The notes below the pieces were generated by a model. That model was not told the origin of the DNA. It made no database searches and saw only the letters and a list, made by a program, of their open reading frames with translations. The position numbers were made by a program, and so were the translations under genes. DNA of 49,407 bases from Planctomycetota bacterium (lineage in GTDB: Bacteria > Planctomycetota > GCA-002687715 > DRQF01): positions 1-49,407 of the forward strand of contig JACKGY010000017.1 in NCBI GenBank assembly GCA_020639295.1, written 5' to 3'. This document shows positions 1 to 9,049 of this stretch, piece after piece. Position 1 is the stretch's first letter; the number at the start of each line of letters is the position of its first letter.

Positions 1-24
1 TCGGATGGGCGGTCGGCGCGCCGA

Positions 25-459
25 CTAACCGGCGAGTTCGCGCTTGTGCTGCCACATCCCGCGGGCCGCGGTCAGGAGGGCGACGCCGATGGCGACGTAG
101 ACCGCCAGGACGATCACCGGTTGGGCGTAGGCCTTGAGGGCCAGGCCCATGCCGATCATCAGCGGGATCAGCAGGTACATCACCGGGTGGAAGCAGAGGA
201 AGAACCAGTCCTGCTCCGGCCGGCGCGCGATGTAACCGGCGTTGCGCTCGGCGCTGCGCGAGATGACGAAGTAGCCCTTGGCGACGCCGATGACCAGCGC
301 GATGCCGAGGGCGATGAGCTTGGTGTTCATCTCGGGGATCTGGTGCCAGGCGAAATGCAGGCCCCGGAAGATCAGCATGGCCGCCACGGCGCACCAGAGC
401 ACGATCGCCACCCAGAACCGCCCGCCACGGGAAATCTTCACCTTCGCGACTCCAAGCAT
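25..459 (-). CDS. Small integral membrane protein, unknown function
   Basis: Protein of 144 residues with four predicted membrane helices (about residues 16-31, 46-66, 86-108 and 111-132). Basic segments lie between them (RSAERNAGYIARRPEQD at 67-83) and at the C-terminus. I recognise no family and no catalytic motif. The reading frame stays open far upstream only because of high GC; hydrophobic, protein-like sequence begins near this ATG. The ATG lacks a clear ribosome site, while an in-frame GTG at 439-441 has GGAG eight bases upstream, so the true start may be six codons later. It is divergent from the phosphorylase gene. The stop is secure; the start is moderate. Confidence 0.65.
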   Translation of the reverse strand: MLGVAKVKISRGGRFWVAIVLWCAVAAMLIFRGLHFAWHQIPEMNTKLIALGIALVIGVAKGYFVISRSAERNAGYIARRPEQDWFFLCFHPVMYLLIPLMIGMGLALKAYAQPVIVLAVYVAIGVALLTAARGMWQHKRELAG

Positions 460-756
460 CAGGAGGTCGGCCTGGTCGCCGAAGAAGGCGGCCTCGAGGC
501 CGACTCCTTCTAACCCCCATCGTCGATCACCGCCACCGGCGACCGGGGCAATCCGGGCGCAGGACCACGCGGGGACGCGACCGGCACGCCCCTGTCGCCC
601 GGGCCGGTCGCTCCCTCCTCCGGACGGTCGCGCTCCGGCTCGGCGCCCCGAGACCGCGAGGGGGGCTAGCTGCCGACTGGGCAAGGGGCTGGCGGTTGGT
701 ACCCTGGGCCGGGGCGCCGGAATCGCCCCCTCGCTAACCGGAAGAGTGATCACGAG
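460..756. other. Divergent intergenic region, no gene seen
   Basis: This GC-rich stretch lies between the membrane-protein gene (-) and the phosphorylase gene (+). Both must have promoters here, but I find no convincing -35/-10 pair, no sigma-54 core and no strong hairpin. Confidence 0.4.
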
Positions 757-2901
757 ATGAAGACCTACTGCCACGCGCCCTGGGTGCCCGAGGAACTCGA
801 GCCCATCCTCGACGTCGCCTACAACTTCTGGTGGAACACGGACCCGCAGGCCCGCCTCCTCTTCCACCAGCTCTCGCCCGGACTCTGGCGCCTGAGCAAC
901 CACAATCCGGTCGCGCTGCTGCGGCGCATGACCCGCGACGAGCTGATCGCCGCCTCGGCCCGGCTCGAGATCCGTTCCGAGCTCTTCCAGGTGCACGACC
1001 GCATGCGCCGTACCCTCGAGGCCGGCAGCCGCGTCAAGGTCGAGCGGGTCCGGCGGGGCGAGAACGACTTCCACTACGACCGCGAGCCGAGGGCGGCCTA
1101 CTTCTCGGCCGAGTTCGGGCTCCACGAGAGCCTGCCCAACTACTCGGGCGGCCTCGGCGTCCTGGCCGGCGACCACATCCGCAGCGCCAGCGACCTCGGG
1201 GTGCCGATCATCGGCATCGGCCTGCTCTACCGCTTCGGCTACTTCCACCAGAGCTTCTCGCTCGACAACTGGCAGGAGGAGCGCTTCAGTCCCAACGGCG
1301 CGCACAACCAGCCGATCCAGCAGGTGATCGCCGACGACGGCCAACCGCTCACGATCGAGCTGAACCTTCCGGGTCGGAAGCTCAAGGTCCAGGTCTGGTG
1401 CGCTCGGATCGGTCGATCGACCCTGCTGCTGCTCGACACCTACATGCATGAGAACTGGCAGGAGGACCGGGACATCACCGCCCGCCTCTACGACGCCGAT
1501 CGCGAGATCCGCCTGAAGCAGGAGATCGTCCTGGGCGTGGGCGGCGTGCGGGCCCTCGAGGCCCTGGGGATCAACCCCTATCGCTTCCACATGAACGAGG
1601 GCCACAGCGCCTTCCTGGTCCTCGAGCGCTGCGCCAGCCTGATGAAGCGCAAGGGCCTCGGCTTCGAGCAGGCGCGGCTCGAGACCCGACGCAACAACGT
1701 CTTCACCACGCACACGCCGGTCTCCGCCGGCCACGAGGTCTTCCGGCGCGAGCTGATGGAGCCCTACTTCGTGCCCCAGGTGGAACGGCTCGGCCTGAGT
1801 CCGGACGAGTTCTTCGAGCTCGGCCACCGCACCGGCACCGACCACGACGGCAACTTCGAGATGACCTCGCTGGCGATCCGCTTCGCCGACCACATCAACG
1901 GCGTCAGCAAGCTCCACGGCGAGGTCTCGCGCCGGCAGTGGCAATGCATGTGGCCGGAGCTGCCCGAGGATCGCGTCCCCATCGGCCACGTCACCAACGG
2001 CATCCACACCGGCGCCTGGATCGGCCCCGAGATGCGTCAGGTCTTCGACCACTACCTGGCCTCGAACTGGCTCGACCGGATCGAGGACCGCGCGATGTGG
2101 GAGCGGGTCGAGTCGATCCCCGCGGACGATCTCTGGGAAGCCCGTCGGCGTCAGCGGGCCCGGCTCATCTACAACGTGCGCCGCCGTGCCCAGCACCAGC
2201 TCATCGTCCGCAACCTCGATCGCGACACACTGCAGCGCAAGACCAGCGGCCTCGACCGCGATGCCCTGACCATCGGTTTCGCCCGCCGTTTCGCCACCTA
2301 CAAGCGCGCCACGCTCCTGTTCCGCCATGCCGATCGTCTGCGGCGACTCGTGGGCAGCGACGATCGTCCGGTGCAGATCCTGTTCGCGGGCAAGGCGCAT
2401 CCGGCCGACGACGCCGGCAAGCGTCTGCTCCAGGAGGTCCAGGAACTGGCCCTCGATCCGGGATTCCGCGGTCGGATCATCCTCCTCGAGGACTACGACA
2501 TCGGCCTCGCCCGCAAGCTGGTCCAGGGCTGCGACGTCTGGCTCAACAACCCGCGGCCACCGAAGGAGGCCTCGGGCACCAGCGGCATGAAGGTCTGCCC
2601 CAACGGCGGCCTCACCTGCTCGACCCGTGACGGCTGGTGGGTCGAGGGCGAGAGCCCGCTGAACGGCTGGACGATCGGCCGGGGCTGGACCGATCGCGAC
2701 GACGAGACCGTCGACGCCGAAGACGCCGACAGCCTGATGAACCTGCTCGAGAACGAGATCGTGCCGCTGTTCTACGACCGCGATGCCGCCGGCCTGCCCC
2801 AGGGTTGGATCACGCGCATGCGCGCCAGCATCAAGACGGTCACGCCCTACTTCTCGACCCAGCGCATGGTGCGCGAGTACGCCGAGAAGTACTACTCCTG
2901 A
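757..2901 (+). CDS. glgP: Alpha-glucan (glycogen) phosphorylase, GlgP family
   Basis: A cytoplasmic PLP enzyme that releases glucose-1-phosphate from alpha-1,4-glucan using phosphate. At 714 residues it has the N-terminal segment typical of the short bacterial/archaeal alpha-glucan phosphorylases (EELEPILDVAYNFWWNTD near residues 8-25). The active region includes YFSAEFGLHESLPNYSGGLG (about 112-131), HMNEGHSAF (about 279-287) and EASGTSGMK, whose Lys (about 612) is the PLP-binding lysine by family knowledge. Start: ATG with GGAAG upstream. It is monocistronic, followed by a strong hairpin that also ends the convergent flagellar transcript. Role: mobilising storage or exogenous glucan. The family call is very secure; substrate preference is not readable. 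Confidence 0.95.
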   Translation: MKTYCHAPWVPEELEPILDVAYNFWWNTDPQARLLFHQLSPGLWRLSNHNPVALLRRMTRDELIAASARLEIRSELFQVHDRMRRTLEAGSRVKVERVRRGENDFHYDREPRAAYFSAEFGLHESLPNYSGGLGVLAGDHIRSASDLGVPIIGIGLLYRFGYFHQSFSLDNWQEERFSPNGAHNQPIQQVIADDGQPLTIELNLPGRKLKVQVWCARIGRSTLLLLDTYMHENWQEDRDITARLYDADREIRLKQEIVLGVGGVRALEALGINPYRFHMNEGHSAFLVLERCASLMKRKGLGFEQARLETRRNNVFTTHTPVSAGHEVFRRELMEPYFVPQVERLGLSPDEFFELGHRTGTDHDGNFEMTSLAIRFADHINGVSKLHGEVSRRQWQCMWPELPEDRVPIGHVTNGIHTGAWIGPEMRQVFDHYLASNWLDRIEDRAMWERVESIPADDLWEARRRQRARLIYNVRRRAQHQLIVRNLDRDTLQRKTSGLDRDALTIGFARRFATYKRATLLFRHADRLRRLVGSDDRPVQILFAGKAHPADDAGKRLLQEVQELALDPGFRGRIILLEDYDIGLARKLVQGCDVWLNNPRPPKEASGTSGMKVCPNGGLTCSTRDGWWVEGESPLNGWTIGRGWTDRDDETVDAEDADSLMNLLENEIVPLFYDRDAAGLPQGWITRMRASIKTVTPYFSTQRMVREYAEKYYS

Positions 2902-2925
2902 ACGATCGGGACGCCCACGACGACG

Positions 2926-2957
2926 CGGGGCCCGCGATCAGCCGATCGCGGGCCCCG
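2926..2957. terminator. Bidirectional hairpin between glgP and the fliD-fliS operon
   Basis: A perfect 14-bp inverted repeat (left arm 2926-2939, right arm 2944-2957) with the 4-base loop AGCC lies between two convergent genes. The right side is followed by TTCGCGTTCC and there is no long T-run. It could serve both strands. Confidence 0.7.
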
Positions 2958-2980
2958 TTCGCGTTCCTGCCCTGGCCGCC

Positions 2981-3373
2981 TCAGCGGCTGATGTCGAGCA
3001 TCTCGGGTTCGCGCTCGCGGGACGAGCGGTAGTGGACGAGCTTCAACTTGCCTTCGCGCACGCGCCCGAGTTCGGCCCGGACCGCCTCGCGGCGGAGATC
3101 GAGCTCCTCGAGGATGCGCTGGTTCATGGTGGCGAGCTCGCCGAGGAGCTCGCGCAGGAGCAGATCGTCCTCGTTGCGTTCCGCCGCCTGGCCCCGGGCC
3201 TCGACGGTCGGACGGATCTCCGCCATCAGGCGCTCGCTGTCGCGCGAGAGCCGTTCCACCTCCTCGACGTTCTCCTCTTCCAGGGCGACCAGGACGAGAC
3301 GGGAAAGCGACCGGATCTCGGCGAGCTTCTTCCAGAAGTCCGGCGTGATGCTGTAGTTCTGCTGCTGGCTCAC
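2981..3373 (-). CDS. FliT-like flagellar export chaperone (putative)
   Basis: A 130-residue soluble, strongly helical and charged protein with no membrane segment. Its heptad-like leucine pattern (for example LLLRELLGELATMNQRILEELDLRREAVRAEL) predicts coiled coils. It is the last gene after fliD and fliS, 14 bp downstream of fliS, the place FliT occupies in many fliDST operons; FliT chaperones FliD. Sequence similarity alone would not identify it, so the name rests on size, composition and position. It could instead be another FlgN/FliT-class helical chaperone. Confidence 0.6.
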   Translation of the reverse strand: MSQQQNYSITPDFWKKLAEIRSLSRLVLVALEEENVEEVERLSRDSERLMAEIRPTVEARGQAAERNEDDLLLRELLGELATMNQRILEELDLRREAVRAELGRVREGKLKLVHYRSSREREPEMLDISR

Positions 3374-3387
3374 GGCCTACCTTTCGA

Positions 3388-3774
3388 TCAGACCAGCGTC
3401 GCCGCGTGGTCCCAGCCTTCCTTCAGGGTCCCGAGCACGTCGAGGGCGGCCTCGAGGCTCGACTCGTCGCGATCGAGGTTGGCCTCGACCAGACGATCCA
3501 TCACGAAGGTGTAGAGGCGGGCGAGGTCCTTCGCCATCCGCTTGCCGATCTCGCCGCCGGCCTCGTAGTCGAGGGCGATCTTCAGCTCCGAGACGATGTT
3601 GTAGCAGTTGCTGATCGCGGTGCCGCAGGCGGCGTGGTTGTTCCGCTTGAGCTGGAACCGGGCCTGCTCGGCGAACCGGATGGCGCCGTCGTACATCATC
3701 ACCACGAGCTTGGCGCGCGATGCGGTCATCACGCTGTTCTTGGTGTACTCGTAGGTTGCGTTCATCATCGTCAA
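3388..3774 (-). CDS. fliS: Flagellin export chaperone FliS
   Basis: A small helical chaperone (128 residues from TTG) that binds the C-terminus of flagellin in the cytoplasm and stops premature polymerisation. Recognisable FliS features are the N-terminal NATYEYTKNSVMTASRAKLVVMMYDGAIRF and the LARLYTFVMDRLVEAN region. The start is ambiguous: TTG at 3774 has GGGAGG six bases upstream, while ATG codons at 3768 and 3765 give the more usual MMNATYEY N-terminus at wider spacing. It lies between fliD and the FliT-like gene on one transcript. The 70-bp gap to fliD has no convincing promoter. Confidence 0.9.
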   Translation of the reverse strand: MTMMNATYEYTKNSVMTASRAKLVVMMYDGAIRFAEQARFQLKRNNHAACGTAISNCYNIVSELKIALDYEAGGEIGKRMAKDLARLYTFVMDRLVEANLDRDESSLEAALDVLGTLKEGWDHAATLV

Positions 3775-3844
3775 CGGATTCCTCCCCTTGATCCTGCCCT
3801 CGCGACCGCCATCGGCGCCCGCATTCCCCTGGGTCCGTATCTCG

Positions 3845-5185
3845 TCAGCGGCCGAAGAAGCTCAGGAACGAGCCCTGGGCCTGGTACTGCGACGTGAGTG
3901 ATTCGTAGGACGCGAAGCGCCGGGTGAGATTCTGCTCGACGCGGTCGAGCCTCTTCTCGGCGTTCTCGATCCGGTTGTCGTAGTCCCTGAGCCGCGAAGC
4001 CAGCGCTTCCTTGCGGGCCTGCAACAGGCCGTTGCCGGGGCTGAGGATGCCGGCCGACGAGGAATCGGTGTTGCCCGCGCTCGAGTCGCCGTAGAACAGG
4101 CGGTCGAAGACATGGGCCAGACCTTCCTCGCTGCCATCGTCCTTGCCGGCGAAGAGCTCGACCAGGGACTTGAAGTCGTTGTCGATGGCGTCGTCCAGAT
4201 CGCCGCGATCGAGGGTGAGGCGCCCGGCGGCATCGGTCTTGATGCCGACCTGCGACAGCGCCGTGAAATCGAAGAGTTGATCGTCGAGCCCGGTCTGGAT
4301 GCCGCCGCGGAGCGCGGTCTGGATGGCGCGCAACGAGACGTCCTGCTTGTCGGACTGGGCGTTGATGAAGCTCATCACGTCGTTGTAGGCGGCGATGACG
4401 TCGTCGAGCTTGTCGGCGATGCCGGAGCGGTCGAAGTCGATCTCGACGTCGGCACTGCCGGCGCTGTGCAGCTCGAAGGTCACGCCCTCGACCACGTCCT
4501 CGACGTCGTTCGACTGGCTGGTGACGTTCAGGTTGTCGATCGAGAACGAGGCGTTCTTGGCCGCCTTGAGCAGGTTGTCGGTGGCGAAGGGATCGTCGCC
4601 GCTGAAACCGCTCGAGACGATGGAGAAGGCGTTGTCGGTCCCGGTCTTCTCCGAGGTGATCACCAGCTGGTAGTTGGTGCCGTCGTTGATGATCGAGGCA
4701 CGCACGCCGGCTTCCGCGTCGTTGATCTTGTCGCGGAGCGAGTTGAGCGTGTCGCTGCTGGTGACGGTGATCGTTTCGGTGTTGCCGTCCACCGTGATGT
4801 CGACGCTGCCACCGCTGAAGGTGGTGGTGTCGGTGTCGGCGAAGGTCTGCTGGAAGCTGTGGCTCTCGGCCTCGGCGAGGTTGTTCACGGTGAGCGCGAA
4901 GTTGGCCGGAATCGCCGCGCCCTTGGCGCTGATCGTGACCACGTCCTCGTCGGCGCTCGAGCCCTTGAACAGCCGCAGCTCGTCGGAGTCCTTCAGACCC
5001 TTGAAGCGGTCGGCCAGGGTCTTCAGCTTCGACTCGAAGGTGCCGAGCGAGCTCTGCTTGTTGGCGTAGGTCGCCCGCTGCTGGGCGAGGCGGTTGAGGG
5101 GCCGGGCTTCCAGGGCCATCAACTGGTTGATGATCGCGCTGGTGTCCAGGCCGGTTGCCAGGCCGCCGAAGCTGATGCTCGCCAT
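3845..5185 (-). CDS. fliD: Flagellar filament cap FliD (hook-associated protein 2)
   Basis: The cap protein that folds flagellin at the filament tip; 446 residues, normal for the family. The N-terminal domain reads MASISFGGLATGLDTSAIINQLMALEARPLNRLAQQ. The C-terminal domain ends with a coiled coil (YDNRIENAEKRLDRVEQNLTRRFASYESLTSQYQAQGSFLSFF), as in FliD. I chose the ATG at 5185 because the family N-terminus begins there and GGAG lies seven bases upstream; the frame extends further but is not FliD-like. It is preceded by a sigma-28-like site (5247-5273) and followed by fliS and the FliT-like gene. Confidence 0.95.
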   Translation of the reverse strand: MASISFGGLATGLDTSAIINQLMALEARPLNRLAQQRATYANKQSSLGTFESKLKTLADRFKGLKDSDELRLFKGSSADEDVVTISAKGAAIPANFALTVNNLAEAESHSFQQTFADTDTTTFSGGSVDITVDGNTETITVTSSDTLNSLRDKINDAEAGVRASIINDGTNYQLVITSEKTGTDNAFSIVSSGFSGDDPFATDNLLKAAKNASFSIDNLNVTSQSNDVEDVVEGVTFELHSAGSADVEIDFDRSGIADKLDDVIAAYNDVMSFINAQSDKQDVSLRAIQTALRGGIQTGLDDQLFDFTALSQVGIKTDAAGRLTLDRGDLDDAIDNDFKSLVELFAGKDDGSEEGLAHVFDRLFYGDSSAGNTDSSSAGILSPGNGLLQARKEALASRLRDYDNRIENAEKRLDRVEQNLTRRFASYESLTSQYQAQGSFLSFFGR

Positions 5186-5246
5186 GATTCGACTCCGATT
5201 CGACTCGGGGCGGACGGTCCCTGCGTGGACCGGATCCTCATCCTTC

Positions 5247-5273
5247 TTTTCGGCCGCCCGAGGCATCGCCTGA
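5247..5273 (-). promoter_or_regulatory. Putative sigma-28 promoter of fliD
   Basis: On the minus strand TCAG (5270-5273), 15 bases, then GCCGAAAA (5247-5254), compared with the enteric FliA consensus TAAA-N15-GCCGATAA. The -10 matches 7 of 8 and the -35 core 2 of 4. The expected start near 5240 leaves a leader of about 55 bases. The same TCA(A/G)-N15-NCCGA layout occurs before fliC and the PilZ gene. Confidence 0.45.
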
Positions 5274-5337
5274 GCCATCCGTCGTCCGTTTCCTGTTTTC
5301 CCGCTCCGGGCCGGGAGATTACCCGGGGCCGGTGGGT

Positions 5338-5362
5338 CCGGGCCGCCTTCAGGGCGGCCCGG
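5338..5362 (-). terminator. Hairpin downstream of flagellin
   Basis: A perfect 10-bp inverted repeat (5338-5347 with 5353-5362) around a 5-base loop, 80 bp past the flagellin stop on the minus strand. It lacks a T-run. It would separate the abundant fliC transcript from fliD. Confidence 0.6.
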
Positions 5363-5442
5363 CCGGTAGCGAACGATCGAGTTCCGGGGGCGGTCGGCGG
5401 TGCCGATCAGGGCCCGTCAGCGCCCCGGAGATTCAGGTCGGA

Positions 5443-6273
5443 TCAGCCCTGCAGCAGCGAGAGAGCGCCCTGCGGCTGGATGTTGGCCTGAGCGAGAACC
5501 GAGATCGCCGCCTGCTGCAGGATCGAAGCCCTGGTCAGGTTGGCGGTCTCCTGGGCGATATCGAGGTCGCGGATGCGCGACTCGGCGGCCGACAGGTTCT
5601 CCTCGTCGATCTGGAGCTGGTTGATGGTGCTCTCGAGGCGGTTCTGGGCCGCGCCGAGACTGCCACGGAGCTGGGTGACCGTGTTGATCGCCGCGTCGAT
5701 GCCGTTGATGGCCAGGGTGATCGAGGCACCCGAGGCGATCGACAGCGAGGTCAGGCCCAGGTTGTTGGCCGTGGTCTCGACCAGGGAGACGTCGATCGTG
5801 TCGACGCCCGCGGTCGTGCCGGGGCCGATCTGGAGGCGGACCGCGGAGGTCGTGCCGTCCAGGAGCTGGAGACCCGAGAAGGTCGTCGCGTTGGCGATGC
5901 GGTCGATCTCGCTGATGACGGCCTGGAACTCCTCGTTGAGGGTGTCCTGGTCCTGCGTCGCGAGGGTGCCGTTCGCCGACTGGACGGCGAGCTCACGCAT
6001 GCGGATCAGGATGCTGTTCACCTCGTTGAGGGCGCCCTCGGCGGTCTGCACCAGCGAGATGCCGTCGTTCGCGTTGCGCTCCGACTGGCCGATGCTGCGG
6101 ACGCGGGCCCGCAGACGCTCGCTGATGGCGAGGCCGGCGGCGTCGTCCGCCGCGCTCGAGATCCGAAGGCCGGTGGACAGCCGGCGGTAGGAATTCGCCA
6201 GCTGGTTCGACGCGGCACCCAAGTTCCGCTGCGCGTTCAAGGACGCGATGTTGGTCTGGATTCTAAGTCCCAT
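5443..6273 (-). CDS. fliC: Flagellin, filament subunit
   Basis: The major filament protein. It has the conserved N-terminal D0/D1 region (MGLRIQTNIASLNAQRNL, LSTGLRISSAADDAAGLAISE, NDGISLVQTAEGALNE) and the C-terminal region (LGAAQNRLESTINQL, AESRIRDLDIAQETANLTRASILQQAAISVLAQANIQPQGALSLL). At 276 residues it is short: the variable D2/D3 part is reduced to about 90 residues, giving a thin-surfaced flagellin. I chose the ATG at 6273 because GAGGAGG lies just upstream and family homology begins there. It has its own sigma-28-like promoter and a terminator hairpin, so it is probably monocistronic. It is the only flagellin in the window. Confidence 0.97.
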   Translation of the reverse strand: MGLRIQTNIASLNAQRNLGAASNQLANSYRRLSTGLRISSAADDAAGLAISERLRARVRSIGQSERNANDGISLVQTAEGALNEVNSILIRMRELAVQSANGTLATQDQDTLNEEFQAVISEIDRIANATTFSGLQLLDGTTSAVRLQIGPGTTAGVDTIDVSLVETTANNLGLTSLSIASGASITLAINGIDAAINTVTQLRGSLGAAQNRLESTINQLQIDEENLSAAESRIRDLDIAQETANLTRASILQQAAISVLAQANIQPQGALSLLQG

Positions 6274-6359
6274 GGATTCCTCCTCGATCCTGGCCGTCAC
6301 CCTGTGCCGAGAGGTCGTCAGGTCTCTCGTGGCCGAAGCCGGGCGATGGCTGGCCTTCC

Positions 6360-6374
6360 CTTTCCCCGGGAAAG
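6360..6374. repeat. Perfect inverted repeat in the fliC leader
   Basis: CTTTCCC (6360-6366), a single central C, then GGGAAAG (6368-6374). It lies just downstream of the predicted fliC start site and inside the divergent fliC/regulator region. It could be an operator or, on the fliC transcript, part of a 5' leader structure; the one-base centre argues for a protein site rather than a hairpin. Confidence 0.4.
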
Positions 6375-6388
6375 CGTTCGCTGCAGGC

Positions 6389-6415
6389 TGATCGGATCAA
6401 TCGCCCCGGGCTTGA
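6389..6415 (-). promoter_or_regulatory. Putative sigma-28 promoter of fliC
   Basis: On the minus strand TCAA (6412-6415), 15 bases, TCCGATCA (6389-6396). The -10 matches 6 of 8 and the -35 core 3 of 4 of the FliA consensus. The expected start is near 6382, giving a leader of roughly 109 bases. Support comes mainly from the near-identical TCAA-N15-TCCGATAA before the PilZ gene. Confidence 0.5.
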
Positions 6416-6701
6416 GTGGGAAAATGCGTTTCGGGTGGGTGGGTACCGGATCGTCGCGGCCGCCGCGACGGGCCCCAGGACTAGAAGGGGGATGGCGGCC
6501 GACGCAAAGAAGCGGGACGCCAGCTCCTTCCGCCGGTTCCAGGCCGTGCACAGGGCGCCCGGGGCGCTGCAATTCTTTCCATCCGGGGGCGGGAAATTAT
6601 TTCACTGCCCGAGGAAACCTACCGATGAGAGTGGTGCAACATGCAACGTTCGCCCTCGCGACGGTCCGGGGCGGACCACCGAAGAGAGAGAGCACGCTGA
6701 C

Positions 6702-8102
<1,401 letters not shown>

Positions 8103-8106
8103 GAAT

Positions 8107-8132
8107 CCGGCGCCGGCCGCGTTTCGCGCCGG
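8107..8132 (+). terminator. Possible hairpin after the sigma-54 activator gene
   Basis: Inverted repeat CCGGCGC (8107-8113) and GCGCCGG (8126-8132) with a 12-base loop, starting four bases after the stop. There is no T-run. It separates the activator gene from the next operon, which has its own sigma-54-type promoter. Confidence 0.4.
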
Positions 8133-8199
8133 CCGACACCACCGACGCAACCGACTGAATACTTGAGACTTGGAGAGGCGCGGCCGAGCAGGCCGAGGG

Positions 8200-8215
8200 C
8201 GGCACGGACCTTGCT
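8200..8215 (+). promoter_or_regulatory. Sigma-54 promoter of the TPR/flgSR operon
   Basis: CGGCACGGACCTTGCT matches the sigma-54 consensus TGGCACG-N4-TTGC(A/T) at every defined base except the first. GG (8201-8202) and GC (8213-8214) are 10 bases apart, as required. The start is expected near 8226, about 32 bases before the ATG. It is the best sigma-54 site in the window. Confidence 0.8.
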
Positions 8216-8257
8216 CCCTACCGCCGGGGCAGTGCGTCCCGAACGAGACCGAGGACC

Positions 8258-9049
8258 ATGAGCGAGAAGGAAGCCAACACCATCGAGGAGACCAAGACGG
8301 AGGCCCCGGCCCCCGTCGCCGAGCCCTCCGTCGCTCCCGAGGCGCCCGCCAGCGGCGGCGCCCTCGCCGGCGTCCGGCTCCGTCTGGTCGCGGTCGGCCG
8401 GCTCGTGACCAGCCGTGGCCGGGGCCACTACGGCCGCCTGATCGCGGGCCTCCTGTTCCTGGTCATCTGCCTCGGCACCGCCTACCAGCTCCGCCACGGC
8501 CTGGTCTTCGACGTGGTCGAGAAGCCGACGAGCGGACCGGCGATCTCGGAGTTCCCCTCCGAGCTGACCGCCGGCGAACTGGTCCGGATGGGCCAGGGCG
8601 CCCTCGAGGGCCAGGACGTCGACACGGCCGCGCGCTTCCTCGAGGAGGCGCGCATCCGGGCCGAGCGCGGGCAGCCCGACGACATCAACCTCTTCGTCGA
8701 CGTCTTCGAGGGCCTGGCCCGGGTCGCCGAGATCCAGGGCCGGCCGCGCGTCGCCGAGCTGTATCGCGACTACGTGCGCCGCAAGCAGGCCGAGCTCGGC
8801 CGTTCGCTGCCGCTCTTCTCCGCCGCCGAGCGCGATTTCCACGCCGGCGAGCTGGCCGCCGCCCGCCGCAACTACGCCCGCTTCCTCCTCACCCAGGCAG
8901 CGCTGGGCGAGGCCGGCTCGCGCTACGTCCAGCGGGCCCGGCGTCGCCTGGCCGAGATCTGGGAGATGGAGTTCGAGCGCAAGTCCGGCGGCCTCGCCAA
9001 CGTGGTCGATCTGGCCGAGCCGAAGGAGTTCTTCGATGAGCGTCGTTGA
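8258..9049 (+). CDS. Membrane-anchored TPR-like protein, unknown function
   Basis: A 263-residue protein with an Ala/Pro/Glu-rich cytoplasmic N-terminus (1-55), one membrane helix (about 59-77) and a periplasmic helical region (about 100-260) with TPR-like helix pairs (for example TAGELVRMGQGALEGQDVDTAARFLEEARIRAERGQ and ERDFHAGELAAARRNYARFLL). No enzymatic motif is visible. It is the first gene behind a strong sigma-54 promoter, overlaps the next gene by 14 bp, and lies upstream of flgSR and the basal-body genes, so a part in flagellar assembly or the motor is inferred. I know no named family that fits. Confidence 0.75.
   Translation: MSEKEANTIEETKTEAPAPVAEPSVAPEAPASGGALAGVRLRLVAVGRLVTSRGRGHYGRLIAGLLFLVICLGTAYQLRHGLVFDVVEKPTSGPAISEFPSELTAGELVRMGQGALEGQDVDTAARFLEEARIRAERGQPDDINLFVDVFEGLARVAEIQGRPRVAELYRDYVRRKQAELGRSLPLFSAAERDFHAGELAAARRNYARFLLTQAALGEAGSRYVQRARRRLAEIWEMEFERKSGGLANVVDLAEPKEFFDERR

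Noticed and set aside
6569..6586. GG-N10-GC site upstream of the sigma-54 activator gene
   Set aside because: Apart from spacing, the CACG and TTGC parts do not match, and the position is more than 100 bases from the start codon.
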